Below are positions 1 to 8,676 of a DNA stretch of 64,000 nt, piece after piece. This stretch comes from Micromonospora echinaurantiaca. GTDB taxonomy: Bacteria; Actinomycetota; Actinomycetes; Mycobacteriales; Micromonosporaceae. The notes under the pieces were generated by a model. It ran no database searches. It was given only the letters and a program-made list of their open reading frames with translations, and had not been told where the DNA came from. Position 1 is the stretch's first letter. Every line of letters begins with the position of its first letter. The position numbers and the translations under genes are program-made. The stretch covers positions 3,298,501-3,362,500 of the forward strand of contig NZ_LT607750.1 of assembly GCF_900090235.1 (NCBI RefSeq), written 5' to 3'.

Positions 1-1
1 G

Positions 2-652
2 GCCGACCGGCTCGGCATCGCCGATCTGCTCGACCGCCACCCGGACGAGATGTCCGGCGGGCAGCGGCAGCGGGTCGCGCTGGCCCGCGCCCTGCTCCGC
101 GAGCCCAGCGTCTACCTGCTCGACGAGCCGCTGGCCAGCCTGGACGCGCCGCTGCGCTTCGCCACCCGCGCCGACCTGCTCGCCCTGCACCGCGACCTGG
201 GCACCACCACCATCCACGTCACCCACGACCAGGCCGAGGCGATGACCCTCGGCGACCGGGTGGCGGTGCTGGACCGGGGCCGGGTCCGCCAGGTCGGGCC
301 ACCGCAGCAGGTCTACGACGAACCGGCGGACACCTTCGTCGCCGCCTTCCTGGGCAGCCCGCCGATGAACCTGGTGCCCGGCGGCGGGCTGCTCGGCGGC
401 GCCGCCGGGCTGACCCTCGGCGTACGGCCGGAGAACCTGGCGCTCGACCCGGACGGGCCAATCGAGGCCACCGTCGACGCGGTGGAGGCGCTCGGCAGCG
501 AGGCGGTGCTGCTGACCCGATGCGCCGACGGCACCCGGTTGACCGTCCGCACCGGACCGCGTTCCGGTGTACGCGCGGGCGACCGGGTCCGGCTGCGCCC
601 CGACCCGGACCGGATCCACCGGTTCGACGCCGACACGGGCCGGCGCCGGTGA
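2..652 (+). CDS. ABC transporter ATP-binding protein, C-terminal part (MalK/UgpC type)
   Basis: This is the 3' part of a gene that begins before the window; the reading frame is open from base 2. It is an ATPase subunit of a carbohydrate-type ABC importer acting on the cytoplasmic face of the membrane. Visible are the signature motif (MSGGQRQR), Walker B (YLLDEPLASLD), the H-loop (HVTHDQ) and then a TOBE-like beta domain that starts after FLGSPPMNLV, as in MalK/UgpC proteins. Walker A lies outside the window. The TGA stop overlaps the GTG start of the permease that follows, so the two are translationally coupled. The substrate cannot be read from this fragment. Confidence 0.93.
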   Translation, partial: ADRLGIADLLDRHPDEMSGGQRQRVALARALLREPSVYLLDEPLASLDAPLRFATRADLLALHRDLGTTTIHVTHDQAEAMTLGDRVAVLDRGRVRQVGPPQQVYDEPADTFVAAFLGSPPMNLVPGGGLLGGAAGLTLGVRPENLALDPDGPIEATVDAVEALGSEAVLLTRCADGTRLTVRTGPRSGVRAGDRVRLRPDPDRIHRFDADTGRRR

Positions 653-1530
653 CCGGCGGCCGGAACCGCCGACCGCTGACCGGCTGGGCGTTCCTCGCCC
701 CGTACGCGGTGGCGGTCGCGCTGCTGGTCGCGCTGCCCGCCCTGCTCAACGCCGGTTACGCCGTCACCGACCACACCGGGCTCACCCGGGATCCGCGGTT
801 CGTCGGCCTGGCCAACGTGCGCCGACTGCTCGACGACCCGTTCCTGCTGGACAGCCTGCGGGCCTCGCTGCTGCACGTGGCGCTGGCGGTGCCGGTGCGG
901 CTGGTCGCCGCGGTGGGGCTGGCGCTGCTGCTCGCCGCGCCCCGCCCGGGCGGGCGCTGGTTCCGGGTCGCTGTCTACCTGCCGACGGTGGTGCCCGACG
1001 TGGCGCTGGCGGTGCTCTTCCTCTGGGTGCTCAACCCGCTGTACGGCCCGCTGAACCAGCTGCTGGGCCTGTTCGGCCATCCCGGCTTCACCTGGCTCGC
1101 CGAACCGGGCACCGCCCGGCTGGCGGTGGTGCTGATGCTGGCCTTCCCGATCGGTGAGGGCTTCATCGTCGTGCTGGCCGCCCGCCGACTGCTCGACGGC
1201 CGGCTCTACGAGGCGGCGGCGCTGGAGGGCTGCGGGCCGTTCGGGCAGCTGCGCCGGCTCACCCTGCCGATGCTGGCCCCGGTGCTGGTGCTGCTGGCGG
1301 TGCGGGACACCATCCTCACCCTCCAGGTGAACTTCGTCCCCGCGTACGTGCTGACCGACGGGCGGCCCGCCAACGCCACGCTCTACCTGCCGGTCTACAT
1401 CTTCGACCAGGCCTTCGAGTTCTCCGGCTTCGCCTACGGCGCGCTCATCTCGATGGTGCTGATGGCGGTCACCGGCGTCATCATCACCGCCCTGCTGCTG
1501 ATGGTCCGGCGCTGGCGGGTGCTGCGGTGA
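649..1530 (+). CDS. ABC transporter permease, MalF/UgpA type
   Basis: Inner-membrane permease of a carbohydrate-type ABC importer, 293 residues from the GTG that overlaps the preceding stop (GTGA). An upstream in-frame ATG exists, but it would add an arginine/proline-rich stretch lying inside the ATPase gene, so the GTG is preferred. About six hydrophobic segments are present, and the cytoplasmic EAA loop is clear (EAAALEGCGPFGQLRRLTLP). Importers of this class normally have two permeases; only this one follows the ATPase, so its partner and the binding protein are probably upstream of the window. The 3' end overlaps the start of the small lipoprotein gene. Confidence 0.9.
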   Translation: MTGGRNRRPLTGWAFLAPYAVAVALLVALPALLNAGYAVTDHTGLTRDPRFVGLANVRRLLDDPFLLDSLRASLLHVALAVPVRLVAAVGLALLLAAPRPGGRWFRVAVYLPTVVPDVALAVLFLWVLNPLYGPLNQLLGLFGHPGFTWLAEPGTARLAVVLMLAFPIGEGFIVVLAARRLLDGRLYEAAALEGCGPFGQLRRLTLPMLAPVLVLLAVRDTILTLQVNFVPAYVLTDGRPANATLYLPVYIFDQAFEFSGFAYGALISMVLMAVTGVIITALLLMVRRWRVLR

Positions 1531-2015
1531 GGTGGCATCCTGCTGCGGTGAGACTCCGGGTCCTCGCGGTCGCCGCCACGGTTCCGCTGCTCGTCGCCTG
1601 CGGCGGGACGGACACCCCGCCGGCGACCGGGCGGGGCCCCGGGATGCTGGCGAACCTGCCCAGCTGCGACCGGGTGCCGCTGGACACCGAGCCGGAGGTC
1701 GACGCTCGGGTCACCGGCCTGGTGCTGCCCGACGACGCGCGCGTCACCTCGGTGGTGGAGCAGGGGGCCCTGACGACGGTGGAGGCCACCATCCGGATGA
1801 CCCCGCTGGACGTCCGCGCCCACTACGAGGGCCGCGCCGACATCGAACTCCTGCGCGTGGAGGACGAGGTCTTCGAGACCGAGGTGCTGACCCGGGCGCA
1901 GCAGCGGCGGATGTACCTGCGGGCCGCCGCGCTCTGCGCCGACGGCACCACGCTGACCGCGGTGGTGGGGCCGGACTCGGAGGAGGCGGGGCTGCCGGAG
2001 TTCCAGAGCGGGTAG
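1527..2015 (+). CDS. small lipoprotein of unknown function
   Basis: Predicted lipoprotein of 162 residues with an N-terminal hydrophobic segment ending in a lipobox (LLVAC), followed by a small extracytoplasmic domain that I do not recognise. The GTG start overlaps the permease stop by 4 bp (GTGA). A second in-frame GTG at 1548 would give a shorter and more typical signal peptide (RLRVLAVAATVPLL) and could be the real start. The mature part contains two cysteines besides the lipidated one (NLPSCDR and AALCADG), which might form a disulfide. Coupling to the permease suggests co-expression with the importer, but it does not look like a solute-binding protein. Confidence 0.75.
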   Translation: MRWHPAAVRLRVLAVAATVPLLVACGGTDTPPATGRGPGMLANLPSCDRVPLDTEPEVDARVTGLVLPDDARVTSVVEQGALTTVEATIRMTPLDVRAHYEGRADIELLRVEDEVFETEVLTRAQQRRMYLRAAALCADGTTLTAVVGPDSEEAGLPEFQSG

Positions 2016-2016
2016 G

Positions 2017-2022
2017 TAGCCT
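2017..2022 (+). promoter_or_regulatory. candidate -10 box of a leaderless promoter
   Basis: TAGCCT overlaps the region just after the lipoprotein stop and lies 8 bases before the ATG of the acetyltransferase gene. There is no purine-rich ribosome binding site in between. The spacing places transcription start at or within a base or two of the ATG, as in actinobacterial leaderless mRNAs. No convincing -35 is visible. Confidence 0.45.
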
Positions 2023-2030
2023 CGGCTGCC

Positions 2031-2528
2031 ATGACCTGGCTGCCCGACGACTTCGTCCATCCCCTCCGCGTACCCGTGCCCGACACCGCGCTTCACCTGC
2101 GGCCGATTCGGGAGGCGGACGCCGCGCTCGACTACCCGGCCGTGATGGGCTCCCGGGAGCGCCTGTGGGAGATCTTCGGTCCGGCCTGGGGTTGGCCCGC
2201 GGAGACGATGACCTACGACGAGAACCGCATCGACCTGTTGCGGCACGAGCAGGAGATCGCCGCGCACCAGTCGTTCAACAATGCGCTGCTGGACGAGGAG
2301 GAGACGGCCATCCTCGGCTGCGTCTACATCGACCCGCCGGAGCGCACCGGCTCCGACGGCGAAATCTCCTGGTGGGTGGTCGACGACCTGGTCGGCGGCG
2401 AGGTGGAGCACGCGCTCGACGCCCTGGTACCGCGGTGGATCGCTGCCGACTGGCCGTTCCGGCAGCCCCGTTACCTGGGCCGCGACATCACCTGGCAGGA
2501 CTGGCTCGCGCTGCCGCCCGCCTCCTGA
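2031..2528 (+). CDS. GNAT-like N-acetyltransferase family protein
   Basis: Cytoplasmic protein of 165 residues resembling GNAT-fold acetyltransferase-like proteins. The N-terminal part has the usual first-strand pattern (LHLRPIREADAALDY), and a later strand reads AILGCVYIDPPERTG followed by EISWWVVDDL, as in family members predicted to act on small molecules. A clear acetyl-CoA pyrophosphate loop (Q/RxxGxG/A) is not evident, so catalytic activity is uncertain. The start has no Shine-Dalgarno but follows a good -10 box, suggesting a leaderless transcript. It appears to be a single-gene unit between the transporter operon and the large secreted protein. Confidence 0.7.
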   Translation: MTWLPDDFVHPLRVPVPDTALHLRPIREADAALDYPAVMGSRERLWEIFGPAWGWPAETMTYDENRIDLLRHEQEIAAHQSFNNALLDEEETAILGCVYIDPPERTGSDGEISWWVVDDLVGGEVEHALDALVPRWIAADWPFRQPRYLGRDITWQDWLALPPAS

Positions 2529-2635
2529 CGAGCGCCGTGGCACGGCCACGGGCATGGCGGCCCGGCTCGACAGGTGTCCTAAGCCGACGGCTGGAATCCC
2601 AACAGTTGCCTGGTGACGTGGCTCACCGCGCCCTC

Positions 2636-2641
2636 TAGCGT
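2636..2641 (+). promoter_or_regulatory. candidate -10 box upstream of the Asp-box protein
   Basis: TAGCGT fits the actinobacterial TANNNT -10 pattern and would give a 5' leader of about 45 bases. Just upstream, at 2612-2627, is a short inverted repeat (GGTGA-N6-TCACC) in the -35 region that could be a regulator site. No experimental support; the call rests on position and pattern only. Confidence 0.35.
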
Positions 2642-2693
2642 GCGACAGACGACTGATACCGGTCGTACCCGCACGTGGACAGGGAGATGCCGT

Positions 2694-5081
2694 ATGAGTC
2701 CCAGCCTCGTCCGAGGTAGACGCGTCCTGCCGGTGGCGGCGGTCCTCGCACTGCTGACCGCGGCCGCCTTGACCACCTCCGTACCGTCGGCGAGCGGCGA
2801 GCGGGCGCTGGCCACCAGCACCCCCACCGGCCCGATGGAGCTGCCCGCCGAGTGGATGACCGCGCAGCGGCTCAGCGACGGCAGCACCAACCTGTCCGCC
2901 GCCAAGTACGCCCGGGCGCGGGGCGAGGCGAACCAGCTCGCCGCACACACCCGCAACGTCTACCGGCACCTCGCCGAGCAGGAGTGGAACTTCTTCGGCC
3001 CGAGCAACATCGGCGGCCGGGTGGTGGACATCGCCGTCGACCCGCAGGTGCCCGACCAGGTCTTCATCGCCGCCGCGTCCGGTGGTGTCTGGCGCTCCGG
3101 CGACGCGGGGGCCACCTTCGAGCCCGCCTGGCCGGACACCTGGCAGCAGAGTATGGGCGCGGTCGCGATGACCACCGACGGGGTGCTCTTCGCCGGGACC
3201 GGCGAGGCCCAGCCCGGCGGCGGCTCGATCACCTTCGGCGGCGACGGGATCTACCGCTCCCGCGACCGCGGCAAGACCTGGCAGCACGTCGGCCTGGCGG
3301 ACAGCCACGCCATCGCCCGGTTCGCCATCGACCCGAGCGACCAGGACCGGATCTTCGCCGCGGCCGCCGGCAACCTCTTCGTCCCCGGCGGCGAGCGGGG
3401 CGTCTACCTCTCCGACGACGGCGGCGACAGCTGGCGGCAGGTGCTCGCCCCGCCGAACCCGACCACCGGCGCCACCGAGGTGCTGATCGACCCGAGCAAC
3501 CCGGCCCGGGTGTACGCGGCGATGTGGGACCACCTGCGCGAGCCGCACCAGCGCACCTACGGCGGCCCCGGCTCCAGCCTGTGGCGCTCCGACGACGGCG
3601 GCCAGAGCTGGCAGCGGCTGACCAACGACCTGCCCACCGACGCCGACCAGGGCCGCTGGGGCATCGCCCTGGCGCCCAGCGACCCCGACCGGCTGTACGC
3701 GTACGTCGGCACCGCGCTCGGCCCGTTCCGCGCCTTCTACCGCTCCGACGACGGCGGCGACTCCTGGACGCAGACCCCGGTCAACGCCAACCAGGCGTCC
3801 CAGTCCACCTTCAGCTGGTGGTTCGGCAAGCTGTGGGTCGACCCGGCCAACGCCGAGCACGTCTTCCTCGCCGGGGTGAACCTGCGCCGCTCCACCGACG
3901 GCGGGCAGAGCTTCGGCAACGTCGGCGGTGTGCACGCCGACCAGCACGTGATGCGCTGGGACCCGAAGGTGCCGGGCCGGGCCTACCTGGGCAACGACGG
4001 CGGCTTCTACCGCTCGGAGAGCAACGGGGTGAGCAACTGGGTCAAGTCGACCTACGAGCCGTACACCCAGTTCTACACGGTCGACGTGGCGCAGACCGAC
4101 CCGGCGCTCAAGGTCGGCGGCGCCCAGGACAACGGCTGCAACCGCGGCTACAACGGCCCGGGCGGCCCGTGGAACGCCATCGGCTGCGGCGACGGCCTCC
4201 AGGTGATCATCCACCCGGAGAACCCGAACATCGTCTTCGGCTGCAGCCAGTACGGCTCCTGCTACCGCTCGGAGACCGCCGGCGGCAGCCCGCGCCAGTC
4301 CATCGGCGCGGGGCAGACCACCTCCGACCGGCGCAACTGGCTCACCCCGCTGCAGTTCGACCCGAGCGACCCGGACGTCATGTACTACGCCGGGAACATC
4401 GTCAACCGGTCCACCGACAACGGCCGCACCTGGACGGCGATCAGCCCGGACCTCACCGGTGGCGGTCCGAACGACCCGTCCGGCTACCCGTGGGGCACCA
4501 TCACCACGATCGCGGCGGCGCCCACCGACGGCGACAAGCTGTACGTCGGCACCGACGACGGCAAGCTGTGGTGGACCGACAACCTCGGGCAGTCCTGGAA
4601 CGAGGTCGACCCGGGTCAGCTGCCCGGCACCTGGGTGACCCGGGTGGCGGTGCACCCGAAGGACGCGAACATCGCGTACGCGACGTTCTCGGCGTTCCGC
4701 TCTGGCAGCGACCGCCCGCACGTGATGGTGACCCGCGACGGCGGCCGCACCTGGACCGACATCGGTCGGGGGCTGCCCGACGCGCCGGTCAACTCGGTGG
4801 TGCCGACCTCCGATGGGCTGCTGCTGGTCGGCACGGACGTCGGGGTGTTCGTCTCGGCGTGGAACGGCGGTGGGTGGGCCGCGCTCGGCGCGGACCTGCC
4901 GGAGGCGGCCGTGATGTACCTGCGCTACCACGAGCCGACCCGGCAGCTGACCGCGGCGACGTTCGGCCGGGGCATCTACGACCTCACCGTGCCGCGCTGC
5001 CCGGCGGCGTCGACCAAGCTGCCGCTGCGGGACCCGGGCGTCGGCGTGGTCGGCGCGCTGGCCTCGTGCCGGGCGGGGTGA
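2694..5081 (+). CDS. secreted Asp-box (sortilin/BNR-like) beta-propeller protein
   Basis: Secreted protein of 795 residues. The ATG is chosen because AGGGAG lies 7 bases upstream and a signal peptide follows directly (basic start, hydrophobic run ending near residue 35). The mature protein consists of repeated propeller blades carrying Asp-box motifs (S/T-x-D-x-G-x-T/S-W): RSGDAGATF, RSRDRGKTW, SDDGGDSW, RSDDGGQSW, RSTDGGQSF, RSTDNGRTW and TRDGGRTW among others. This repeat is found in sortilin/VPS10-type and sialidase-type propellers. There is no sialidase Arg triad that I can identify, so an enzymatic role is not supported; binding or scaffold functions are equally possible. Followed by a strong hairpin terminator shared with the convergent MFS gene. 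Confidence 0.88.
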   Translation: MSPSLVRGRRVLPVAAVLALLTAAALTTSVPSASGERALATSTPTGPMELPAEWMTAQRLSDGSTNLSAAKYARARGEANQLAAHTRNVYRHLAEQEWNFFGPSNIGGRVVDIAVDPQVPDQVFIAAASGGVWRSGDAGATFEPAWPDTWQQSMGAVAMTTDGVLFAGTGEAQPGGGSITFGGDGIYRSRDRGKTWQHVGLADSHAIARFAIDPSDQDRIFAAAAGNLFVPGGERGVYLSDDGGDSWRQVLAPPNPTTGATEVLIDPSNPARVYAAMWDHLREPHQRTYGGPGSSLWRSDDGGQSWQRLTNDLPTDADQGRWGIALAPSDPDRLYAYVGTALGPFRAFYRSDDGGDSWTQTPVNANQASQSTFSWWFGKLWVDPANAEHVFLAGVNLRRSTDGGQSFGNVGGVHADQHVMRWDPKVPGRAYLGNDGGFYRSESNGVSNWVKSTYEPYTQFYTVDVAQTDPALKVGGAQDNGCNRGYNGPGGPWNAIGCGDGLQVIIHPENPNIVFGCSQYGSCYRSETAGGSPRQSIGAGQTTSDRRNWLTPLQFDPSDPDVMYYAGNIVNRSTDNGRTWTAISPDLTGGGPNDPSGYPWGTITTIAAAPTDGDKLYVGTDDGKLWWTDNLGQSWNEVDPGQLPGTWVTRVAVHPKDANIAYATFSAFRSGSDRPHVMVTRDGGRTWTDIGRGLPDAPVNSVVPTSDGLLLVGTDVGVFVSAWNGGGWAALGADLPEAAVMYLRYHEPTRQLTAATFGRGIYDLTVPRCPAASTKLPLRDPGVGVVGALASCRAG

Positions 5082-5094
5082 TCCGCTAGCCGGG

Positions 5095-5130
5095 AGCGGG
5101 GGTGTGGACAACGTCGTCCACACCCCCGCT
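5095..5130. terminator. bidirectional hairpin terminator
   Basis: A perfect 15-bp inverted repeat (5095-5109 with 5116-5130) encloses a 6-base loop. It sits between two convergent genes, 13 bases past the stop of the Asp-box gene and about 30 bases past the stop of the opposing MFS gene, so it can serve both. There is no U-run, as is usual in actinomycetes. Confidence 0.85.
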
Positions 5131-5161
5131 CGCGTCTGGGCGCCGGTTGTCGTGCGCCGGG

Positions 5162-6427
5162 CTACCGGGTGGCGCCGGGCGGGCGGTGCGGCCCCCACCG
5201 GCCGCGCACGATGGTGACCAGCACGCCCAGCGCCACCAGCTGGAGGGCGCCCGTCACGGCCACCAGCAGCGGCACCGACGTCTCGTACAGCCCGCCGGCC
5301 AGCGCGCCGCCGGCCGCGGCGGCGACCCCGACGACGGCACCGAACACGCCGTACGCGGTGGCGCGCCGGCCCGGCCCGACCAGGTCCGCCACGGTCGCCT
5401 TGAGCGTCGACTCCTGCACGCCCAGCAGCGCGCCCCAGAGCACCACACCCGCCACCGCCATCCCGACGGTGGCCGAGAAGGCCAGCGCGGGCACGAGCGC
5501 GGCCACGACCGGCAGGACGACCAGCACGACCGCGCCGTACCGGTCGTACGCCCAGCCGGTGGCCACCGCGGCCAGCGCGTCGACGACCATCGCCGCGGCG
5601 TACAGCACGGGCACCGCCGCGGCGGGGAGCAGTCCCGCCGAGACGAGGTGGAAGGAAAGCACGCCGAACGTGGCGAACCCGGTCATGGTGAGCCCCGCGA
5701 ACCCGGCGTACGCCCAGAACCGGACCGGCAGCCGGGCGACCTCGGTGGCGCCCGGCACCCGCCGCGACGTCCGCTCTCCCGGCTCGGCGGGCGTGGCGCG
5801 TTCGTAGCGGACCGGCCGGGGGACCTGGACCCGCAGCCACACCACCAGCGCCAGGGCGAGCGCCCCCGGCACGGCGAGGACGAGCAGCGCGGGGCCGTAG
5901 TCGTCCCCGGTGGCCGCCAGCACACCGGCCACCGCGAGCGGCCCCACCAGCGCGCCGGCCTGGTCCAGCGCCTCGTGCACGGCGAACCCGCGACCGCGCC
6001 CGGTCACCGCCGCGGCGTGCGACAGCAGGGTGTCCTTCGCGGGCTGCCGGACGGCCTTGCCGACCCGCTCGGCGACGATCAGGGCGCACGCCACCCAGAG
6101 CACCGAGGTCAGCCCGAGCAGCGGCACGCTGACGACGGTGAGCCCGTACCCGGCGATGGCCCACGCCCAGAACCGCCCGGTCCGGTCCGCCAGCGGCCCG
6201 GACACCAGCCGGAGCACCAGCGCGGCCGCCTCGCCGGCGCCGGTGACCACGCCCACCACGAGGGCGCTGGCGCCCAGGTGGGCGAGGAACGGCCCGGTGA
6301 TGGAGCGGGCGCCCTCGTAGACGACGTCGGCCAGCATCGCCACCGCACCGAACCAGACCACGAACCGCCACGCCGACAACCGCCCGGCGGGCCCGGCGCC
6401 GGCCGGGCGTCCCGGACCCTGTGCCAT
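5162..6427 (-). CDS. MFS transporter
   Basis: Integral membrane transporter of the major facilitator superfamily, 421 residues and about twelve hydrophobic segments. The start at MAQGPGRP is preferred over an upstream ATG that would add an arginine-rich extension. The loop between the second and third helices reads GPLADRTGRFWAWA, the standard MFS signature region, and a second copy-like loop TGWAYDRYGAVV follows in the C-terminal half. A proline/charged central loop (about residues 195-220) separates the two six-helix bundles. The substrate is unknown; drug or metabolite export is the usual role of such stand-alone genes. It is divergent from the transketolase gene. Confidence 0.88.
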   Translation of the reverse strand: MAQGPGRPAGAGPAGRLSAWRFVVWFGAVAMLADVVYEGARSITGPFLAHLGASALVVGVVTGAGEAAALVLRLVSGPLADRTGRFWAWAIAGYGLTVVSVPLLGLTSVLWVACALIVAERVGKAVRQPAKDTLLSHAAAVTGRGRGFAVHEALDQAGALVGPLAVAGVLAATGDDYGPALLVLAVPGALALALVVWLRVQVPRPVRYERATPAEPGERTSRRVPGATEVARLPVRFWAYAGFAGLTMTGFATFGVLSFHLVSAGLLPAAAVPVLYAAAMVVDALAAVATGWAYDRYGAVVLVVLPVVAALVPALAFSATVGMAVAGVVLWGALLGVQESTLKATVADLVGPGRRATAYGVFGAVVGVAAAAGGALAGGLYETSVPLLVAVTGALQLVALGVLVTIVRGRWGPHRPPGATR

Positions 6428-6528
6428 GCCTCCGAGTCTCCGGCCTGCCGACCGCCGCCACGGGGCCTTCGCCCAGCGCCGGCCGCCGGGTCGCACAAAT
6501 CGGTGTTACCGGACGACGACCCGCGTTC

Positions 6529-6539
6529 TTGACTACCGT
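6529..6539 (+). promoter_or_regulatory. candidate promoter elements before the transketolase gene
   Basis: Within the divergent intergenic region a TTGACT hexamer overlaps a TACCGT hexamer. TACCGT fits the TANNNT -10 pattern and would start transcription near 6546, giving a leader of about 90 bases. Alternatively TTGACT could act as a -35, but no good -10 lies 17-18 bases further on. The assignment is ambiguous. Confidence 0.3.
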
Positions 6540-6638
6540 AGGTGCCGAGCCGATCAGCGGAGAGCTGCCCAGCCGTGTGGCCGGACGGCCCAGGCGTGCT
6601 GGGCCGGCGCGGACACCCGAGGGCTGGAGGCGGTACCG

Positions 6639-8516
6639 ATGACCATGGAAGCGGAGCGCGTGCTGCGCGAGGAGGAGGTCGGCCAGCTGGCCGAGCTCGC
6701 CGCCCAGCTGCGGGTGGACGCGATCAGGTGCAGTACGAAGGCCGGGTCCGGGCACCCGACGTCGAGCTTGTCCGCCGCGGACCTGCTCGCCGTGCTGATC
6801 TCCCGGCACCTGCGCTACGACTGGGCGGATCCGGGCAACCGCGGCAACGACCACCTGATCTTCTCCAAGGGTCACGCCTCGCCGCTGCTGTACGCGGTCT
6901 TCAAGGCCGTCGGCGCGATCACCGACCAGGAGCTGGTCGACACCTACCGGCGGTTCGGCTCGCGGCTGGAGGGCCACCCCACGCCGGCGCTGCCCTGGGT
7001 CGACGTCGCCACCGGTTCGCTCGGCCAGGGGCTGCCGGTCGGGGTCGGTATCGCGCTGGCCGGCCAGCACCTCGATCGGCTGCCGGTGCACGTCTGGGTG
7101 CTCTGCGGGGACAGCGAGACGGCCGAGGGCTCGATCTGGGAGGCGCTGGACAAGGCCGGCCACTACGGGCTGCGCAACCTGACCGCGATCGTCGACGTGA
7201 ACCGGTTCGGGCAGCGCGGTGAGACCGAGCTGGAGTGGGACCTGGACACCTACCGGCGCCGGGTCGAGGCGTTCGGCTGCCGGGCGATCGTCATCGACGG
7301 GCACGACCTGGTCGCCATCGACGACGCGCTGGGCCGGGCCCGGCAGGCGACCGGCCCCACCGTGGTGCTCGCCCGCACGCTCAAGGGCAAGGGGGTGGCC
7401 GACATCGAGGACCAGCCGGGTTGGCACGGCAAGCCGATCAAGCCGGAGCAGGCCGAGCAGGCGGTCGAGGCCCTCGGCGGGGTACGCCAGATCCGGGTCA
7501 CCGGGCCGCGACCCGAACCGGTCGCCCCCGCTCCCGCCCCCGACCGCCGGCCGCCCGAGCTGCCGCGGTACGACAAGGGGGCGAAGGTCGCCACTCGCAA
7601 CGCCTACGGGGACGCGCTGCGCGCGCTGGGCTCCCGGGCGGACGTGGTCGCCCTGGACGGCGAGGTCAGCGACTCCACCCGGTCCGACCGGTTCGCCGAG
7701 GCCCACCCCGACCGGTTCTTCGAGATGTTCATCTCCGAACAGCAGATGGTCGCGGCGGCGGTCGGGCTCCAGGTGCGCGGCTACCGGCCCTTCGCCTCGA
7801 CCTTCGCGGCGTTCCTCTCCCGCGCGTACGACTTCATCCGGATGGCCGCCATCTCCCGCGCCGACATCGCGCTGTGCGGCTCGCACGCCGGGGTGGAGAT
7901 CGGGGCGGACGGTCCCTCGCAGATGGGGCTGGAGGACCTGGCCGCCATGCGCGCCATCCACGGTTCGACAGTGCTCTACCCGAGCGACGCCGTGTCCTGC
8001 GCCGCCCTCGTCGCGCAGATGGTCGACTGCACGGGGATCACCTACCTGCGCACCACCCGGGGTGGGCACCCGGTGCTCTACGACAACGACGAGACCTTCC
8101 CGATCGGCGGCAGCAAGCTGCTGCGCGGCGGCGGGCACGACCACGTCGCGCTGATCGGCGCCGGGGTGACCGCGCACAACTGCCTCGCCGCCGCGGAGCA
8201 GCTGGCCGGCGAGGGGATCGAGGCCCGGGTCATCGACCTGTACTCGGTCAAGCCGCTGGACTCCGAGCGGCTGCTCGACGCCGCCCGGGACACCGGCGGC
8301 CGGCTGGTGGTCGTCGAGGACCACTACCCGGAGGGTGGCCTCGGCTCGGCCGTGCTGGAGGCGCTGGCGGACCTGGCCGTACCGGCGCAGGTGTGCCGGC
8401 TGGCGGTCCGCGGGCTGCCCACCTCCGGGACTCCCACCGAGCTGATGGACCAGGCCGGTATCGGCGTGAGCGCCATCGTCACCGCCACCCGCGCCCTGCT
8501 CGCCCGGACCAGCTGA
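6639..8516 (+). CDS. tkt: transketolase (fused N- and C-terminal halves)
   Basis: Thiamine-diphosphate enzyme moving two-carbon units between sugar phosphates in the pentose phosphate pathway; cytoplasmic, 625 residues. GGAGG lies 8 bases before the ATG. The TPP-binding half shows KAGSGHPTSS (near residue 34), FSKGHASPLLY and GDSETAEGSIWEALDKAG (near 156) with VDVNRFGQ closing the GDG..N motif. A proline-rich linker (about 291-307) joins it to the pyrimidine-binding half, with the catalytic Glu in MFISEQQM (about 365) and SHAGVEIGADGPSQ (about 414), then the C-terminal domain. At this length with a flexible linker it resembles fusions of the split archaeal-type TktN/TktC rather than the 660-700 residue TktA type. 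It may therefore be a second, specialised transketolase. The next gene downstream is a radical SAM protein on the same strand. Confidence 0.92.
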   Translation: MTMEAERVLREEEVGQLAELAAQLRVDAIRCSTKAGSGHPTSSLSAADLLAVLISRHLRYDWADPGNRGNDHLIFSKGHASPLLYAVFKAVGAITDQELVDTYRRFGSRLEGHPTPALPWVDVATGSLGQGLPVGVGIALAGQHLDRLPVHVWVLCGDSETAEGSIWEALDKAGHYGLRNLTAIVDVNRFGQRGETELEWDLDTYRRRVEAFGCRAIVIDGHDLVAIDDALGRARQATGPTVVLARTLKGKGVADIEDQPGWHGKPIKPEQAEQAVEALGGVRQIRVTGPRPEPVAPAPAPDRRPPELPRYDKGAKVATRNAYGDALRALGSRADVVALDGEVSDSTRSDRFAEAHPDRFFEMFISEQQMVAAAVGLQVRGYRPFASTFAAFLSRAYDFIRMAAISRADIALCGSHAGVEIGADGPSQMGLEDLAAMRAIHGSTVLYPSDAVSCAALVAQMVDCTGITYLRTTRGGHPVLYDNDETFPIGGSKLLRGGGHDHVALIGAGVTAHNCLAAAEQLAGEGIEARVIDLYSVKPLDSERLLDAARDTGGRLVVVEDHYPEGGLGSAVLEALADLAVPAQVCRLAVRGLPTSGTPTELMDQAGIGVSAIVTATRALLARTS

Positions 8517-8571
8517 CCCTCCCCCACCGGACCGACGGCCGGTGGATTCCTGGTCGGCCGGCGGGCAGCGG

Positions 8572-8577
8572 TAGCGT
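8572..8577 (+). promoter_or_regulatory. candidate -10 box for the radical SAM gene
   Basis: TAGCGT fits TANNNT and would start a transcript near 8584. This leader of roughly 93 bases would contain the long hairpin at 8591-8630. Without it the radical SAM gene would depend on read-through from the transketolase gene. Pattern-based only. Confidence 0.35.
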
Positions 8578-8590
8578 GACGGGGGACACG

Positions 8591-8630
8591 ATCACCACCC
8601 GCCGCCGACGCGGTGTCGGCGGCAGGTGAT
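8591..8630 (+). promoter_or_regulatory. long two-part hairpin in the leader between tkt and the radical SAM gene
   Basis: ATCACC (8591-8596) pairs with GGTGAT (8625-8630), and inside it GCCGCCGAC (8601-8609) pairs with GTCGGCGGC (8615-8623) around a 5-base loop. Every base of both stems pairs. It could be the terminator of the transketolase gene, 75 bases after its stop, or a regulatory structure in the leader of the radical SAM gene. The sequence does not decide between the two. Confidence 0.6.
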
Positions 8631-8676
8631 GTGGTGACGCTGGCGACGTAGACGGCGGACCGGGGGGGAATGAGTC

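Noticed and set aside
1434..8324. A 2296-codon open frame on the minus strand opposite the ABC permease, Asp-box, MFS and transketolase genes
   Set aside because: In such GC-rich DNA, stop codons are rare in antisense frames. The translation is low-complexity Arg/Gly/Pro/Val-rich without domains, and the overlapping genes have clear families on their own frames.
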